From positions 1 through 29,673 of the forward strand of contig JBKOWM010000120.1 in assembly GCA_046724395.1 (NCBI GenBank): a DNA stretch of 29,673 bases, in the 5' to 3' direction. This stretch comes from DATAEU01 sp046724395. Lineage in GTDB: Bacteria > Actinomycetota > UBA4738 > HRBIN12. Shown here piece after piece: positions 7,886 to 13,999 of this stretch. The first letter of the stretch is position 1; each line of letters starts with the position of its first letter. The translations under genes were made by a program, and so were the position numbers. The notes under the pieces were generated by a model. That model saw only the letters and a program-made list of their open reading frames with translations. It did not search any database and had not been told where the DNA came from.

Positions 7886-8977
7886 ATGGACATCTCCGAA
7901 CTCCTTCGGTACGCCGTCGAGATGGGGGCGAGCGACCTTCACCTGAAGGCGGGCAACGTTCCATTCGTCCGCGTGGACGGGAAGCTCCACCCCAGCACCT
8001 TCCCCGCGATGACCGGCGTGGACACCGAGGATGCGGCGGCGGCGTTGATGCCCGAGCACAAGTCGCGCGCGTTCTCGTTGTGCAACGAGGCCGACTTCGG
8101 ACACACCATGCCGGGGGTCGGCAGGTTTCGCATCAACGTCTTCCGTCAGCGCGGAACAGTGGGGCTGGCCATCCGCCGCGTGCGCTCTGACGTCCCGACG
8201 TTCGAAGAACTGCTACTGCCGCCGGTGATGCGGACGCTGTCGGATTCGCCACGCGGCCTCATCCTGCTCACCGGTCCCACGGGGACGGGCAAGACGACAA
8301 CGATCGCGTCGATGATCGGATACGTCAACAGGACGCGCCGCGCGCACATCGTGACGATCGAGGACCCGATCGAGGTCGTACACGAGGACGACCTTTCGAT
8401 CATCGAGCAGCGCGAGATCGGTCTCGACACGGAGTCCTACGCCGCTGCGCTCAGGCATGTCATCCGTCAGGACCCCGATGTGATCTTCGTGGGCGAGATT
8501 CGCGATCCCGAGTCGGCCCTGTCTGCGATTCAGGCCGCGGAAACCGGACATCTCGTCATCTCGACGCTCCACACGATCGACGCCACGGAGACGATCAACC
8601 GCGTGCTCGACCTGTTTCCGCCGGCGCAGCAGCGAGAGGTCCGCTCATCGTTCGCCGGAGCCCTTCGAGGAATCGTGTCCCAGCGGCTGGCGCCGCGGGC
8701 GGACGGCAAGGGGCGCGTGCCGGCGATCGAGGTGCTCGTCGCGACCGGACGCGTGTACGACCGGATCATTGACCCCGAGGCCACCATCGAGATCCACGAC
8801 ATCATCGCCGAGGGCGAGTACTACGGGATGCAGACGTTCGATCAGGCGCTCGTAAAGCTGGTTCACGATGGATTCGTGACCGAGGAAGATGCCAAGCGCA
8901 TATCGACCAACCCGCACGACTTCGTCCTCGCGCTCCGCGGTGTCCTCGCGCGCGGTGCGGCCACGCTGTCGCCCTGA
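7886..8977 (+). CDS. pilT: PilT-like type IV pilus retraction ATPase
   Basis: A 363-residue secretion ATPase of the PilT/VirB11 superfamily, which powers pilus retraction. The N-terminal domain begins MDISELLRYAVEMGASDLHL. Walker A is GPTGTGKTT at residues 130-138, the Walker B region reads DPDVIFVGEIRD, and the His box reads STLHTIDATETINRVLD, all PilT hallmarks. Length matches the family (about 340-370). A longer frame opens at 7754, but homology begins at the ATG at 7886; the ribosome-binding site is weak. The gene stands alone, with no pilM-Q, pilB or pilC nearby, so the rest of the pilus machinery, if present, is elsewhere. Confidence 0.92.
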   Translation: MDISELLRYAVEMGASDLHLKAGNVPFVRVDGKLHPSTFPAMTGVDTEDAAAALMPEHKSRAFSLCNEADFGHTMPGVGRFRINVFRQRGTVGLAIRRVRSDVPTFEELLLPPVMRTLSDSPRGLILLTGPTGTGKTTTIASMIGYVNRTRRAHIVTIEDPIEVVHEDDLSIIEQREIGLDTESYAAALRHVIRQDPDVIFVGEIRDPESALSAIQAAETGHLVISTLHTIDATETINRVLDLFPPAQQREVRSSFAGALRGIVSQRLAPRADGKGRVPAIEVLVATGRVYDRIIDPEATIEIHDIIAEGEYYGMQTFDQALVKLVHDGFVTEEDAKRISTNPHDFVLALRGVLARGAATLSP

Positions 8978-9001
8978 AGGGCACGACGATTCGCCGCGTC
9001 A

Positions 9002-9370
9002 CTACAACGAGTCGGGCTCGCCGGCCGCCCGGCGCGCGGCTCGTTCCATCGGGTGGCGGCGATACCCGAACAGCACCGCAAGCGCCAGATAGGCCGGGAT
9101 GTACAGCGGGCCGAGGACCATCGACTGCCGCACGTGCGCGCGCTCGTGCGCGAGAAGCGACCCGGCGACCGGCTGGTTGGAAACGATGACGAAGCCGACC
9201 GTCATGGCCGAGCGTCGGATCCTCGCGAGGATCCACGTGACGCCGCGCGGCGCCCCCTCGAAAACGACGATGCCGTCGACGATGCGCGGCCGAACGAACG
9301 AGAGCCCCCCGAGGACGAGCCCGACGAGCGTGTTCGGCAGCGACCAGACGACGCCGAGCGCGAAGACCAC
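9002..9370 (-). CDS. Small membrane protein with HExxH zincin-like motif
   Basis: A 122-residue protein I cannot assign to a named family. It has an N-terminal hydrophobic stretch (about 1-25, FALGVVWSLPNTLVGLVLGG), then HERAH at residues 75-79, matching HExxH, and a second hydrophobic segment (about 87-101). HPMER follows, where Glu109 sits at the place of a possible third zinc ligand. This resembles minimal membrane-associated metallopeptidases in layout only. The GTG at 9370 is favoured by AAGGAG nine bases upstream. That ribosome-binding site lies inside a 27-bp repeated element and directly follows a 10-bp hairpin. It is convergent with pilT and divergent from pcnB. Confidence 0.65.
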   Translation of the reverse strand: MVFALGVVWSLPNTLVGLVLGGLSFVRPRIVDGIVVFEGAPRGVTWILARIRRSAMTVGFVIVSNQPVAGSLLAHERAHVRQSMVLGPLYIPAYLALAVLFGYRRHPMERAARRAAGEPDSL

Positions 9371-9378
9371 GCCAGAAT

Positions 9379-9462
9379 GCTCCTTCAGCCCCCGAACCCC
9401 CGTCCTTCGGGGGCTACCGCTCGCGCTTCGCGCTCGCTCCTTCAGCCCCCGAACCCCCGTCC
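9379..9462. repeat. 57-bp-period GC-rich repeat with hairpins
   Basis: A 27-bp sequence occurs identically at 9379-9405 and 9436-9462, so the period is 57 bp. Within it AGCCCCCGAA (9387-9396) pairs with TTCGGGGGCT (9406-9415) across a 9-base loop, and a GCGCTTCGCGC-type palindrome lies at about 9423-9433. On the minus strand each 27-bp copy ends with GAAGGAGC, and one of these is the ribosome-binding site of the HExxH gene. It looks like a REP-like intergenic element, but dispersal elsewhere in the genome cannot be seen from this window. Confidence 0.75.
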
Positions 9463-9517
9463 CGTTATCCTCGACGACGCGATGACCGATACCATGCGCC
9501 CGGTCGAGGGTGCGCGC

Positions 9518-10882
9518 ATGGACGTCCCTCCACCCGCCGCCGAACTCGGCGAGCGTTTCGCCTCGGCCGGATTCGAGCTGTACCTCGTTGGCGGCGTCGT
9601 CCGGGACATGCTCCTCGGCCGGACCGAGGGGGGGCGCGAGCTCGACATGTCGACGTCGGCGACGCCCGTCGAGACGATGCACGTTCTGAAGGGCTGGGCC
9701 GACCGCAGATACACCGTCGGGGTCCGGTTCGGGACCGTCGGTGCCGCCAAGGCCGAGGCGATCTTCGAGATCACGACCTTCCGCGAGGAGGTCTATCACG
9801 AGGGGAACCGCAAGCCCTCGGTGACGTTCGCCAAGGACGCACAAACCGATCTGTCGAGGCGCGACTTCACGATCAACGCGATGGCGATCCGCCTACCCGA
9901 GGGCGAGTTCGTGGACCCCTTCGGCGGCGTCCGCGATCTGGCCGCCAACCGTCTCGACACGCCACTCGATCCCGAGATCGCGTTCTCCGACGACCCGCTG
10001 CGGATGGTTCGAGCGGCGCGGTTCGTCTCGCAGCTCGATGTCGAGCCGGCGCCGCGTGTCGTCGCGGCGATCGCCGCCATGCGCGACCGCCTAGATATCG
10101 TCTCGCGCGAGCGGATCCGATGGGAGCTCGACAAGCTGTTGGCCGGCGAGCGCGTCGGTCGAGGCCTCGAGCTGATGGTCGACACCGACCTATCCGGGAC
10201 GTTCCTTCCGGAGCTGTCGGCGTTGAGCCTCGAGCAGGATCCGATCCATAAGCACAAGGACGTGCTGCACCACACGTTCGCGGTCGTCGAGAACTGCGAG
10301 CGTCGCGACCTCGTCCTTCGGCTCGCGGCCCTGCTGCACGACATCGGGAAGCCGAAGACGCGCGCTATCAGCACGGAGGGCGTGCAGTTCCACCATCACG
10401 AGGTCGTCGGGGGACGGATGGCCGAGGACATCCTGAGGCGGCTGCGATACCCCAACGAGGTCGTACAGGACGTCCGCCGGCTCGTCGAGCTGCATCTGCG
10501 CTTCCACGGCTACGGCGAGGGGTGGACGGACAGCGCCGTCCGGCGGTACGTGCGCGACGCCGGCCCCCTGCTGGACCGGCTGAACCAGCTCACGCGCGCG
10601 GACGTCACGACCGGGAACCGGTTCAAGGCCCGGCAGTTCCGCGCGCTAATGGACGATCTCGAGGAGCGGATCGCGCGCCTGGCCGAGGAGGAGAACCTCG
10701 AGGCGCTGCGCCCGGCGCTCGACGGGCGTCAGATCATGGGTCATCTCGGGCTCGAGCCCGGGCCGCTGGTCGGGCAGGCGCGTGAGTTCCTGATGGAGCA
10801 GCGTCTCGAGCAAGGACCGATGTCCGAAGACGAGGCCTACGTGCTGCTCGACGCGTGGGCGACGGAACGCGGGCTCCGGTGA
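9518..10882 (+). CDS. pcnB: CCA tRNA nucleotidyltransferase / PcnB family with HD domain
   Basis: A class II polymerase-beta-like nucleotidyltransferase, expected to add or repair the tRNA 3' CCA end. Visible motifs are LYLVGGVVRDMLLGR (about 21-35), the metal-site region ELDMSTSATP (41-50), RRDFTINAMA, DPLRMVRAARF and a downstream HD phosphohydrolase domain with LLHDIGKPKT. The 454 residues match actinobacterial PcnA (about 480). The usual metal-binding DxD reads E41-L-D43, an unusual conservative change. The ATG at 9518 is favoured by GAGGG seven bases upstream; in-frame ATGs at 9482 and 9494 lack one. It stands divergent from the NUDIX-murJ operon as in mycobacteria, but with pilT and the HExxH gene in between. 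Confidence 0.93.
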   Translation: MDVPPPAAELGERFASAGFELYLVGGVVRDMLLGRTEGGRELDMSTSATPVETMHVLKGWADRRYTVGVRFGTVGAAKAEAIFEITTFREEVYHEGNRKPSVTFAKDAQTDLSRRDFTINAMAIRLPEGEFVDPFGGVRDLAANRLDTPLDPEIAFSDDPLRMVRAARFVSQLDVEPAPRVVAAIAAMRDRLDIVSRERIRWELDKLLAGERVGRGLELMVDTDLSGTFLPELSALSLEQDPIHKHKDVLHHTFAVVENCERRDLVLRLAALLHDIGKPKTRAISTEGVQFHHHEVVGGRMAEDILRRLRYPNEVVQDVRRLVELHLRFHGYGEGWTDSAVRRYVRDAGPLLDRLNQLTRADVTTGNRFKARQFRALMDDLEERIARLAEEENLEALRPALDGRQIMGHLGLEPGPLVGQAREFLMEQRLEQGPMSEDEAYVLLDAWATERGLR

Positions 10883-10892
10883 CTCATCGGTC

Positions 10893-10925
10893 CTTCCGCC
10901 GGCCCGTGACCCCGTCCGGCGGAAG
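10893..10925. terminator. Bidirectional palindromic terminator between pcnB and lepB
   Basis: Perfect 10-bp arms, CTTCCGCCGG (10893-10902) and CCGGCGGAAG (10916-10925), surround a 13-base loop. The element lies between the convergent stops of pcnB and lepB. It lacks a clear U-tract, as is common in high-GC actinobacteria, so it probably serves both genes. Confidence 0.65.
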
Positions 10926-10930
10926 CGGGA

Positions 10931-11599
10931 TCAAAGTCCGCCGGCGTCGGAAACGGGCCAGATGATGACGAACGCCCGCCCGACGACGTCGTCCTCCGGG
11001 ACCATCCCGAGGCCGAAGCGCGAATCACCCGAATGGCATCGGTTGTCGCCGAGGACCCAGATGTGGTCCGGAGGTACGGTCTGCGACTGATACGTCCCGT
11101 TGCACTCGCGGGCGCCCGGCGGCAGGTACGGCTCCTCGAGCCGCTTCCCGTCTATATAGACGACGTTGTCTCGAATCTCGACGGTGTCCCCGGGAAGTCC
11201 GATCACCCGTTTGATGAGGTCTTCGTTCTCGGGCTGCGCGAATCCGAGGCCCTCGCCGAGCCAGTGCAGAAATCCGAGGATTACGCCGCGATCGGGAACC
11301 ACCGCCGGGTTCGGGTTCGAGAACACGACGACGTTGCCGTGGTGGATGTCGCCGAACGCGTACGAAAGCTTGCTCACGAGGACGCGGTCGCCCGGCATGA
11401 GCGTGCGCTCCATCGACTCGCTCGGGATGTAGAACGCCTGCACGAGAAACGTCTTGATCACGATCGCGATGACGAACGCGATCACGACCAACACGGGCAC
11501 TTCTCGCAGGAACGAGCCCGGCTTGTCCCGATCGCCCCCGCGAGACTCGGGGCGCTCGTCGGTCGCGACCCGATCGGGGGTGACGTCGGGCTCGGCCAC
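10931..11599 (-). CDS. lepB: Signal peptidase I
   Basis: A membrane-anchored S26 leader peptidase that removes Sec/Tat signal peptides. The cytoplasmic N-terminus (about 1-32) is polar, followed by a transmembrane helix (about 33-54, VPVLVVIAFVIAIVIKTFLV). The catalytic Ser lies in YIPSESMERTL (about residue 61), the general-base Lys in DLIKRVIGLPGD, and the C-terminal box reads VLGDNRCHSGDSR. The 222-residue length suits Gram-positive SipS-like enzymes. It begins with GTG at 11599, 26 bases after the ychF stop, with no obvious ribosome-binding site. It is probably transcribed with ychF. Confidence 0.92.
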   Translation of the reverse strand: MAEPDVTPDRVATDERPESRGGDRDKPGSFLREVPVLVVIAFVIAIVIKTFLVQAFYIPSESMERTLMPGDRVLVSKLSYAFGDIHHGNVVVFSNPNPAVVPDRGVILGFLHWLGEGLGFAQPENEDLIKRVIGLPGDTVEIRDNVVYIDGKRLEEPYLPPGARECNGTYQSQTVPPDHIWVLGDNRCHSGDSRFGLGMVPEDDVVGRAFVIIWPVSDAGGL

Positions 11600-11625
11600 G
11601 ATGGCAGGGTATCGAAACTCGCACG

Positions 11626-12603
11626 CTATACGGCGAAGCGCACGTGTACGACGTCTCCCTCGCGGACGACGTAGTCCTTCCCCTCGACGCGAATCTTGCC
11701 GGCCGCCTTGGCTGCCTCTATCGACCCGGCCGCCACGAGGTCCTCGTACGAGATCACCTCCGCACGAATGAATCCCCGCTCGAGATCCGAGTGGATGACG
11801 CCGGCGGCCTCCGGCGCCTTCGCCCCGCGACGGACCTCCCAGGCGCGCGTCTCGTCCTCACCCGTCGTCAAAAACGTGATGAGGTCGAGCGCCCGATACG
11901 ACGCGGCGATGACGCCCTCGAGTCCGGGTTCAGCGACGCCGAACTCCTCGAGGAGCGCGCGCGCCTCGTCCGGGTCCATCTGGGCGGTCTCGGCCTCGAT
12001 CGAGGCGTAGACGCCGACCGTTCCCTCCGGAAGGTCGGACGCTAGCTTCGCGCCCTCCTCCAGGTTCGCGACGACGACCCACGGCTTCAGCGTGAGCGGG
12101 GCGATCGCGCGCAGAGAAGCGCGCTCGCGCCCGTCCAGGCCGGCGTCGCGAAGCAGGGTCTCGGACGACAGCGCTTCGTGTGCTCGGTCGAGCGCCGCGA
12201 CCTCCTCCGAGGCCGTTCCTCTCGATCGCCTTCGCGCCTTGGTGAGGGCCGACTCCACCACGGCGGCGTCTGCGAGTAGGAGTTCGGTAGTGACTTCGGC
12301 GAGCTCTTTGACGGGGTTCGCGTCGACCCCGAAGGCGCGGAGGACGGTCGCGAGTGCATCGGCCTCGCGAAGCTTCGCGAGTGCCTGAGAGCTCGATGTT
12401 CCGCCGGGGGCGTCGACGAACCGAACCTGAGCGGGCACGGTCTTCCGCGATCGCTCGATCTCCGTCAGGACCGCGAGACGCGAATCCGGGACGGGGACGA
12501 CGGCCTGGTTGGCCTGACCGCCGTGCGATCCCGCCCGCGTGAGGGCGGTGAACAACGTCGACTTGCCGCTGAACGGCACCCCGACCAGACCGACGTTCTT
12601 CAT
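11626..12603 (-). CDS. ychF: YchF/OLA1-like P-loop NTPase (divergent)
   Basis: An Obg-related NTPase with a P-loop at the N-terminus (VGVPFSGKSTLF, residues 7-18), a central coiled region and a C-terminal TGS/DUF933 domain (about 235-325) ending GKIRVEGKDYVVREGDVVHV. YchF proteins bind ATP and associate with ribosomes and stress responses. This one is short (325 versus about 363 residues) and divergent. GLPNVGKST reads GVPFSGKST, the switch region reads VDAPGGTSSSQALAKLREAD where a longer VxGASKGEGLG loop is normal, and the NVxE base-recognition motif appears as VANLEE. Assignment to the superfamily is firm; one-to-one orthology with ychF is less so. Confidence 0.8.
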   Translation of the reverse strand: MKNVGLVGVPFSGKSTLFTALTRAGSHGGQANQAVVPVPDSRLAVLTEIERSRKTVPAQVRFVDAPGGTSSSQALAKLREADALATVLRAFGVDANPVKELAEVTTELLLADAAVVESALTKARRRSRGTASEEVAALDRAHEALSSETLLRDAGLDGRERASLRAIAPLTLKPWVVVANLEEGAKLASDLPEGTVGVYASIEAETAQMDPDEARALLEEFGVAEPGLEGVIAASYRALDLITFLTTGEDETRAWEVRRGAKAPEAAGVIHSDLERGFIRAEVISYEDLVAAGSIEAAKAAGKIRVEGKDYVVREGDVVHVRFAV

Positions 12604-12626
12604 CGGCGAGCGAGCCTAACAACGAA

Positions 12627-12648
12627 GGGCGGGGCCGAAGCCCCGCCC
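12627..12648 (-). terminator. Intrinsic terminator of sodN with UUCG loop
   Basis: On the minus strand GGGCGGGGC pairs perfectly with GCCCCGCCC around a TTCG tetraloop, followed by TTCGTTGTT. The hairpin begins 24 bases after the sodN stop and before the ychF ATG, so it separates the two transcripts. Confidence 0.8.
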
Positions 12649-12672
12649 ACGCCGCTTCGCTTCGACGGACGG

Positions 12673-13098
12673 CTAGGCGGCCTTGGTCTCCCAGAAGATC
12701 TTCGCGATCTCGTCGATCTGATCCAGGAGCTTCTGGCCCTGCGTCGGGTCCTGGGATTTCTTCGCCAGACCCGCCTCCTTCGTCGCCGTCCAGAACAGCT
12801 CGCTCAGCTGCGGGTATTTCTCCATATGCTCCGGCTTGAAGTAGTCGGTCCACAGCACCCATAGATGGTGCTTCACGAGGTCGGCACGCTGCTCCTTGAT
12901 GATCAGGCAGCGCGTCCTGTAGTCCTCGACGCTCTCGGCCGCCGACTTCTTGCCGGCCGCATCCGCATAGCGCTCTTGGATCGCCTTGACGGATTCGGCC
13001 TCGATCCGGGCCTGCGCTGGGTCGTACACACCGCATGGAACGTCACAGTGTGCGTGGACGCGGCGACGCGGCTTCAGCAAGGCTTCGAGGATGGACAT
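12673..13098 (-). CDS. sodN: Nickel superoxide dismutase precursor
   Basis: NiSOD converts superoxide to oxygen and peroxide using a nickel ion held by the N-terminal hook of the mature enzyme. The hook is plain: residues 17-25 read HCDVPCGVY, giving His1, Cys2 and Cys6 after removal of a 16-residue leader (MSILEALLKPRRRVHA). The following DPAQARIEAESVKAIQE and the C-terminal KIFWETKAA also match Streptomyces SodN. The mature form would be 125 residues, slightly longer than the usual 117, with an extra Cys in the helical body (YRTRCLIIKEQRAD). AAGGAGG precedes the ATG at 13098 by four bases. It is divergent from its probable maturation protease. Confidence 0.96.
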   Translation of the reverse strand: MSILEALLKPRRRVHAHCDVPCGVYDPAQARIEAESVKAIQERYADAAGKKSAAESVEDYRTRCLIIKEQRADLVKHHLWVLWTDYFKPEHMEKYPQLSELFWTATKEAGLAKKSQDPTQGQKLLDQIDEIAKIFWETKAA

Positions 13099-13552
13099 GC
13101 AACCTCCTTCGGACGAGTCGACCATCGAAACCTACCACCGAGGTCGCAAACGCCGGGAGGTGTGGGTGGGTCTCGCGGTTGCCGCGGCGCTCGCATATTC
13201 CGTCCTGCGGTGGAAGCCCTTTCGGGTGGAGATCGCCGGTTCGAGCATGGCGCCGACGCTTCGGCCCGGCGACTGGGCGGTCGGGGCGCGACGACGTCGC
13301 ATCCGGCGGGGGGACGTCGTGGTCGTCGAGCATCCGCATCGGTCCGGGTTCGAGGTGGTGAAGCGCGTCGTCGCGGTCGGCGGCACGCGGGCGCCGAACG
13401 CCTCCGATCTCGGCGGGGACGAGTGGTGGGTCGAAGGCGACCGGTCGGGCGAATCGACGGACAGCCGGCACTTCGGACCGGTCCGCACCCGGCACATCAA
13501 GGGCGTCCTCCGAATGATCTATTGGCCTCCGTCGCGAAGCCGGCTCTTGTGA
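13097..13552 (+). CDS. sodX: S26 signal-peptidase-like NiSOD maturation protease (SodX)
   Basis: A 151-residue type I signal-peptidase relative predicted to cut the SodN leader and expose the nickel-binding histidine. It has a basic N-terminus (RGRKRR, 15-20), one transmembrane helix (about 22-38), the catalytic serine in GSSMAPTL (Ser50), the lysine in EVVKRVVAVGG (Lys89) and a C-terminal WVEGDRSGESTDSR box. The partner assignment follows the known sodN-sodX neighbourhood in actinobacteria and cyanobacteria. The ATG at 13097 overlaps the divergent sodN ATG (CATG at 13096-13099). A GTG at 13166 with GGGAGG five bases upstream is a serious alternative and would leave a 67-bp promoter region. 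Confidence 0.88.
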   Translation: MQPPSDESTIETYHRGRKRREVWVGLAVAAALAYSVLRWKPFRVEIAGSSMAPTLRPGDWAVGARRRRIRRGDVVVVEHPHRSGFEVVKRVVAVGGTRAPNASDLGGDEWWVEGDRSGESTDSRHFGPVRTRHIKGVLRMIYWPPSRSRLL

Positions 13553-13569
13553 CGCCGTTCCTGTCGCCC

Positions 13570-13611
13570 TTGTAGCGAACCGCACCCCGCGGGTAGTATT
13601 TGCACCTGCAA
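13570..13611 (+). promoter_or_regulatory. Promoter of the tusA operon with overlapping palindrome
   Basis: TTGTAG (13570-13575) and TAGTAT (13594-13599), spaced 18 bases, resemble a housekeeping promoter. The expected start site is about 13606. TTGCA-CC-TGCAA (13600-13611) is an inverted repeat over that start and could be an operator. The ATG of the upstream ORF at 13611 would be at or within about five bases of the RNA 5' end, so it would be translated leaderless or nearly so. Confidence 0.5.
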
Positions 13612-13697
13612 TGATTCGGACGCGCTGTCGAGGGCTTGTCGGGGCCATGATCCCGTGCCGATGCTGCTGTCCGCGGGTGCCCGGCGCCGGGCGATAG
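13611..13697 (+). CDS. Cysteine-rich leader peptide upstream of tusA
   Basis: A 28-codon ORF starting ATG at 13611 and ending TAG at 13695-13697. It encodes five cysteines, four of them in the run TGC CGA TGC TGC TGT (13656-13670; protein IPCRCCCPR). No Shine-Dalgarno sequence precedes it, and the predicted promoter would put its ATG almost at the transcript 5' end. Cysteine-run leaderless uORFs of this kind act as cysteine-responsive attenuators of sulfur operons in mycobacteria. Here the downstream genes are tusA and a DsrE-like sulfur carrier, which fits. When cysteinyl-tRNA is scarce, ribosomes would stall on the run and change folding of the following leader RNA. The function is inferred; the ORF, its codons and its place are seen. 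Confidence 0.6.
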   Translation: MIRTRCRGLVGAMIPCRCCCPRVPGAGR

Positions 13698-13762
13698 CCC
13701 CGCCGATCGCACCCGTTCCCCGCGTCCATCTCGCCTTCTGGCTCGCCTTCTGGAGGTTCCAG
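13640..13762 (+). promoter_or_regulatory. Candidate attenuator leader RNA of tusA
   Basis: Several mutually exclusive pairings are visible. CGGGTGC (13674-13680) pairs with GCACCCG (13709-13715), enclosing CCGGCGCCGG. CGGGGC (13640-13645) pairs with GCCCCG (13697-13702). Next to the start codon, CTGGA (13750-13754) pairs with TCCAG (13758-13762), which would bury the tusA ribosome-binding site GGAGG (13752-13756). A 12-bp direct repeat CTCGCCTTCTGG sits at 13730-13741 and 13742-13753. Together these suit a leader whose folding depends on ribosome position in the cysteine-rich uORF. Confidence 0.4.
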
Positions 13763-13764
13763 TC

Positions 13765-13995
13765 ATGAGTCTCGTCGTCACCACCGTCGACGCCCGCGGC
13801 CTGTCGTGCCCGGGGCCGATCGTGTCCTTGTTCCGGGCCATGAAGGAGGCCCGCCCGGGCGACGTCTTCGAGCTGCTCGCGACCGATCCCGGGTCGAAGA
13901 CCGACGTGCCTTCGTGGGCGACGATCTCGGGCAACGAGCTGCTCGAGACCGAGGACCGCGCCGCCGAGTTCCGATACGTCGTCCGAAAGCGGTGA
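13765..13995 (+). CDS. tusA: TusA family sulfur-carrier protein
   Basis: A 76-residue sulfurtransferase of the TusA/SirA fold that carries persulfide sulfur on a conserved cysteine. The signature DARGLSCPGPIVSL gives Cys15 in the CPxP motif at the start of helix 1. The rest shows the usual two-layer alpha/beta pattern with GDVFELLATDPGS. GGAGG lies eight bases before the ATG, inside a possible hairpin. It is followed after four bases by the DsrE-like gene, and TusA-DsrE pairs are established sulfur-relay partners in thiosulfate and sulfide metabolism. Downstream acceptors (tRNA thiolation, heterodisulfide-reductase-like oxidation or cofactor synthesis) are not indicated here. Confidence 0.93.
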   Translation: MSLVVTTVDARGLSCPGPIVSLFRAMKEARPGDVFELLATDPGSKTDVPSWATISGNELLETEDRAAEFRYVVRKR

Positions 13996-13999
13996 GGCC

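Noticed and set aside
13553..13700. tRNA-like stretch on the minus strand (TGCAGGTGCAAATACTACC)
   Set aside because: The T-arm stem does not pair and no acceptor or anticodon stem can be drawn; the plus-strand uORF explains the region better.
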